A DNA stretch of 62,996 bases, from NCBI RefSeq assembly GCF_019104725.1, contig NZ_JAHRXF010000036.1:1-62996 (forward strand). Reading direction: 5' to 3'. Positions within the stretch are counted from its first letter, which is position 1. Every line of letters starts with the position of its first letter. The notes beneath the pieces were generated by a model. It was not told the origin of the DNA. It did not search any database and saw only the letters and a program-made list of their open reading frames with translations. Origin of the DNA: Streptomyces corallincola. GTDB lineage: Bacteria; Actinomycetota; Actinomycetes; Streptomycetales; Streptomycetaceae. Shown here piece by piece: positions 60,370 to 62,996 of the stretch. A program made the position numbers and the translations under genes.

Positions 60370-62996
60370 ATGACCAGCGGCTACAACAGCCCGGAGAGCG
60401 ACCCGTTCGGCGACTTCTTCGCCCGCTACTTCGGTGGCCCCACCGGCGGAGCCACCGGCTCGGGCCAGGCCCGCCACATCGACATCGGCAGGCTGCTCAG
60501 CCAGCCCGCGAGGGAGATGGTGCGCGGCGCGGCACAGTACGCCGCGGAGCACGGCAGCCGCGACCTGGACACCCAGCACCTGCTGCGCGCGGCCGTACAG
60601 GCGGAGCCGACCCGCAGCCTGCTGAGCCGCTCCGGCGCGGACCCGGACTCCCTGGCGACGGAGATCGACGGCCGGGCGGGCCCCGCCCAGCACCCTCCGG
60701 GCGGCACCCCCGCGCCGACCGCGATGTCCCTCACCCCGGCGGTGAAGCGGGCCCTGCTGGAGGCGCACGACCTGGCGCGGGCCAGCGGCGCGGGATACAT
60801 CGGCCCGGAGCACGTACTGAACGCGCTGGCCGCGAACCCGGACTCGGCGGCCGGGCACATCCTCAACGCGGCCCGCTACTCGGGCGGTTCGCTGCCGCCG
60901 GAGGCCCCGGAGCCGTCCGCGTCCCGTCCGGAACGGGCGCGGCAGAGCGCCACGCCCACGCTCGACAAGTACGGCCGCGATCTGACCGGGCTGGCCCGGC
61001 AGGGCCGTATCGACCCGGTGATCGGCCGGGACGACGAGATCGAGCAGACCATCGAGGTGCTGTCCCGGCGCGGGAAGAACAACCCGGTGCTGATCGGTGA
61101 CGCGGGCGTCGGCAAGACGGCCATCGTGGAGGGCCTGGCGCAGCGCATCGCGGACAACGAGGTCCCGGACGTGCTCGCGGACCGCCGGGTGATGGCGCTG
61201 GATCTCACCGGGGTGGTGGCGGGCACCCGCTACCGGGGTGACTTCGAGGAGCGCCTGAACAACATCGTGGAGGAGATCCGCGCCCACTCCGATCAGCTGA
61301 TCGTGTTCATCGACGAGCTGCACACGGTCGTCGGCGCGGGCACCGGCGGCGAGGGCGGCGGCGCGATGGACGCGGGCAACATCCTCAAACCGGCGCTGGC
61401 GCGCGGCGAGTTGCACATCGTGGGCGCGACCACGCTGGAGGAGTACCGCAGGATCGAGAAGGACGCGGCGCTGGCCCGCCGGTTCCAGCCGATCCTGGTG
61501 CCCGAGCCGACGCCGGAGGACGCCATAGCGATCCTGCGCGGCCTGCGCGACCGCTACGAGGCCCACCACCAGGTCCGCTACACCGACGAGGCGCTGGTCG
61601 CGGCCGTGGAGCTGTCGGACCGCTATCTCACCGACCGCAGGCTGCCGGACAAGGCGATCGACCTGATCGACCAGGCCGGTGCCCGCGTCCGGCTCGGCGC
61701 CCGCACCAAGGGCACGGACGTACGGGCGATGGAGCAGGAGGCGGATCAGCTGGTCCGGGACAAGCGGCAGGCGGTCGCGGACGAGCAGTACGAGCTGGCG
61801 ACCGAACTGCGCAACCGGATCGGCGAGTTGAAGAAGCGCATCGCGGAGGCGACCGGCGAGGAGCAGGGGTACGAGGGGCAGAACCTGGAGGTGACCGCCG
61901 AGGCCGTCGCGGAGGTGGTGTCGCGGCAGACGGGCATCCCGGTGAGCCGCCTCACCCAGGAGGAGAAGGAGCGGCTGCTCGGTCTCGAACAGCATCTGCA
62001 CCAGCGGGTGGTGGGGCAGAGCGAGGCGGTCGCCGTGGTCTCCGAGGCCGTACTGCGCTCCCGCGCGGGCCTGGCGAGTCCGGACCGGCCGATCGGCAGC
62101 TTCCTGTTCCTCGGCCCGACCGGTGTCGGCAAGACGGAGCTGGCCCGCGCGCTCGCGGACGCCCTGTTCGGCAGCGACGAGCGGATGATCCGCCTGGACA
62201 TGAGCGAGTACCAGGAGCGGCACACGGTGTCCCGGCTGGTCGGCGCCCCGCCCGGCTACGTCGGCCACGAGGAGGCGGGCCAGCTCACCGAGGTCGTGCG
62301 GCGGCACCCGTACTCCCTGCTGCTGCTGGACGAGGTGGAGAAGGCGCACCCGGACGTGTTCAACATCCTGCTCCAGGTGCTGGACGACGGCCGGTTGACC
62401 GACTCGCAGGGCCGCACGGTGGACTTCACCAACACGGTGATCGTGATGACCAGCAACCTCGGCTCGGACGTGATCATCCGGCGTGGCGCGGGCATCGGGT
62501 TCGGTTCGGGCGACGCGGACACCGACGAGGAGGCGCGGCGCGAGCAGGTGCTGCGTCCGCTGCGCGAGCACTTCCGGCCGGAGTTCCTGAACCGGATCGA
62601 CGAGATCGTGGTGTTCCGGCAGCTCACTGGTGAGCAACTGCGGCAGATCACCGATCTGTTGCTGGAGCGGACGCGGCGGATGCTGGAGGGTCAGGACGTC
62701 ACCGCCCGGTTCACCGAGGCGGCCATCGACTGGCTGGCCGAGCGCGGCTACCAGCCGGAGTACGGCGCCCGGCCGCTGCGCCGCACCATCCAGCGCGAGG
62801 TGGACAACCAGCTGTCCCGGCTGCTGCTGAACGGCACGGTGCGCGAGGGCAGCCGGGTCACGGTGGACGTGCGGGACGGCCGTCTGGCCTTCCGCACCGA
62901 CCCGTCGGTGACGGCGGGCGGCGGGGGGGGCCCCCCCCCCCCCGGCGGGGGCCCTGGCCTCCCGACGCGGGGGGGCGGTTCTCCCCCAAAGGCCCC
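60370..62996 (+). CDS. ClpC-like AAA+ ATPase/unfoldase (3' end not resolved)
   Basis: At least 850 residues of a Hsp100 protein. An unusual N-terminus (SPESDPFGDFFARYFGGP, then a Gly/Thr linker) precedes a Clp N-domain (about 35-165). AAA-1 has Walker A GDAGVGKT near 235 and VFIDELH; a UVR-type segment (about 467-500) marks the ClpC middle domain; AAA-2 has GPTGVGKT near 581, LLLLDEVEKAHPDVF and the sensor NLGSDVI. Such ClpC paralogues feed substrates to ClpP or act as disaggregases. GGAGG 8-9 bp before the ATG at 60370. The frame stays open into a G/C homopolymer zone at the window end, so the true stop is not visible. Confidence 0.9.
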   Translation, partial: MTSGYNSPESDPFGDFFARYFGGPTGGATGSGQARHIDIGRLLSQPAREMVRGAAQYAAEHGSRDLDTQHLLRAAVQAEPTRSLLSRSGADPDSLATEIDGRAGPAQHPPGGTPAPTAMSLTPAVKRALLEAHDLARASGAGYIGPEHVLNALAANPDSAAGHILNAARYSGGSLPPEAPEPSASRPERARQSATPTLDKYGRDLTGLARQGRIDPVIGRDDEIEQTIEVLSRRGKNNPVLIGDAGVGKTAIVEGLAQRIADNEVPDVLADRRVMALDLTGVVAGTRYRGDFEERLNNIVEEIRAHSDQLIVFIDELHTVVGAGTGGEGGGAMDAGNILKPALARGELHIVGATTLEEYRRIEKDAALARRFQPILVPEPTPEDAIAILRGLRDRYEAHHQVRYTDEALVAAVELSDRYLTDRRLPDKAIDLIDQAGARVRLGARTKGTDVRAMEQEADQLVRDKRQAVADEQYELATELRNRIGELKKRIAEATGEEQGYEGQNLEVTAEAVAEVVSRQTGIPVSRLTQEEKERLLGLEQHLHQRVVGQSEAVAVVSEAVLRSRAGLASPDRPIGSFLFLGPTGVGKTELARALADALFGSDERMIRLDMSEYQERHTVSRLVGAPPGYVGHEEAGQLTEVVRRHPYSLLLLDEVEKAHPDVFNILLQVLDDGRLTDSQGRTVDFTNTVIVMTSNLGSDVIIRRGAGIGFGSGDADTDEEARREQVLRPLREHFRPEFLNRIDEIVVFRQLTGEQLRQITDLLLERTRRMLEGQDVTARFTEAAIDWLAERGYQPEYGARPLRRTIQREVDNQLSRLLLNGTVREGSRVTVDVRDGRLAFRTDPSVTAGGGGGPPPPGGGPGLPTRGGGSPPKA
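62923..62996. other. low-quality G/C homopolymer terminus
   Basis: Runs of G and C of 5-14 bases alternate here, unlike the coding sequence just before. This looks like a degraded contig end; the reading frame across it should not be trusted. Confidence 0.7.

Overview
The DNA is very GC-rich, with strong third-position G/C bias, frequent GTG starts and stop-start overlaps (ATGA, GTGA, TAGTG). Its gene families (Pmt mannosyltransferase, RpfB, a PYG-rich PQQ-propeller pair, galTEK, SUKH/YwqJ proteins, a ClpC paralogue) point to an actinomycete, almost certainly Streptomyces or a close relative. The assignment rests on gene content and style; no 16S or marker comparison was possible. Two low-complexity stretches (45813-45934 and about 62923-62996) look like sequencing or assembly problems, so genes touching them are incomplete.

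Region 1 (1-35.4 kb) is mostly conserved chromosomal core. It holds a divergent pmt/rsmI pair, a zinc-ribbon protein, and a tatD-rpfB-rsmA-ispE-ABC-F block linking rRNA maintenance, isoprenoid precursors and cell-wall resuscitation. Two proline-rich membrane PQQ-propeller proteins follow, then a LuxR regulator with a degenerate receiver. An SSS sugar symporter is divergent from a galT-galE-galK operon (Leloir pathway). Next come methyltransferases, a GNAT, a NarL-type regulator, a MarR/trans-aconitate methyltransferase pair with a three-site operator, a fatty-acid desaturase-TetR operon with a two-site operator, PEP carboxylase, and a minus-strand block glmU, prs, rplY, pth. A tRNA-Gln(UUG) gene lies beside an HTH protein with a LAGLIDADG-like domain.

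Region 2 (35.5-44.2 kb) is accessory-like. After an orphan histidine kinase comes a compact cluster of toxin-type and immunity-type domains: SUKH-3 and a YwqJ-type deaminase on the minus strand, then an HNH/Endo VII-like nuclease fused to SUKH-1, then a 955-residue protein that appears to join a YrhB-like immunity domain, a collagen-like Gly/Pro linker, a second deaminase-like domain and SUKH-4. None has a visible secretion signal and no secretion apparatus is nearby. This is the strongest candidate for an undescribed system: an intracellular set of nucleic-acid-modifying domains permanently fused to, or paired with, immunity domains. A coiled-coil protein and a leaderless ankyrin protein follow.

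Region 3 (44.3-49.5 kb) has an MFS exporter and a SigB/SigF-type sigma factor separated by a poly-G tract that hides the start of one and the end of the other, then two exported proteins of unclear function.

Region 4 (49.5-58.6 kb) is a minus-strand catabolic cluster for pyrimidines or other cyclic ureides: NCS1 permease, LLM flavin oxidoreductase, dihydropyrimidinase, two ureidopropionase-type nitrilases, a PucR regulator and a class III aminotransferase. The set would import a base, open the reduced ring, release the beta-amino acid and transaminate it. Several short palindromic repeat arrays lie in its intergenic regions.

Region 5 (58.8-62.996 kb) has an XRE regulator divergent from a methionine aminopeptidase across a shared 28-bp palindrome, an array of a GC-rich intergenic repeat, and a ClpC-like ATPase running to the window end.
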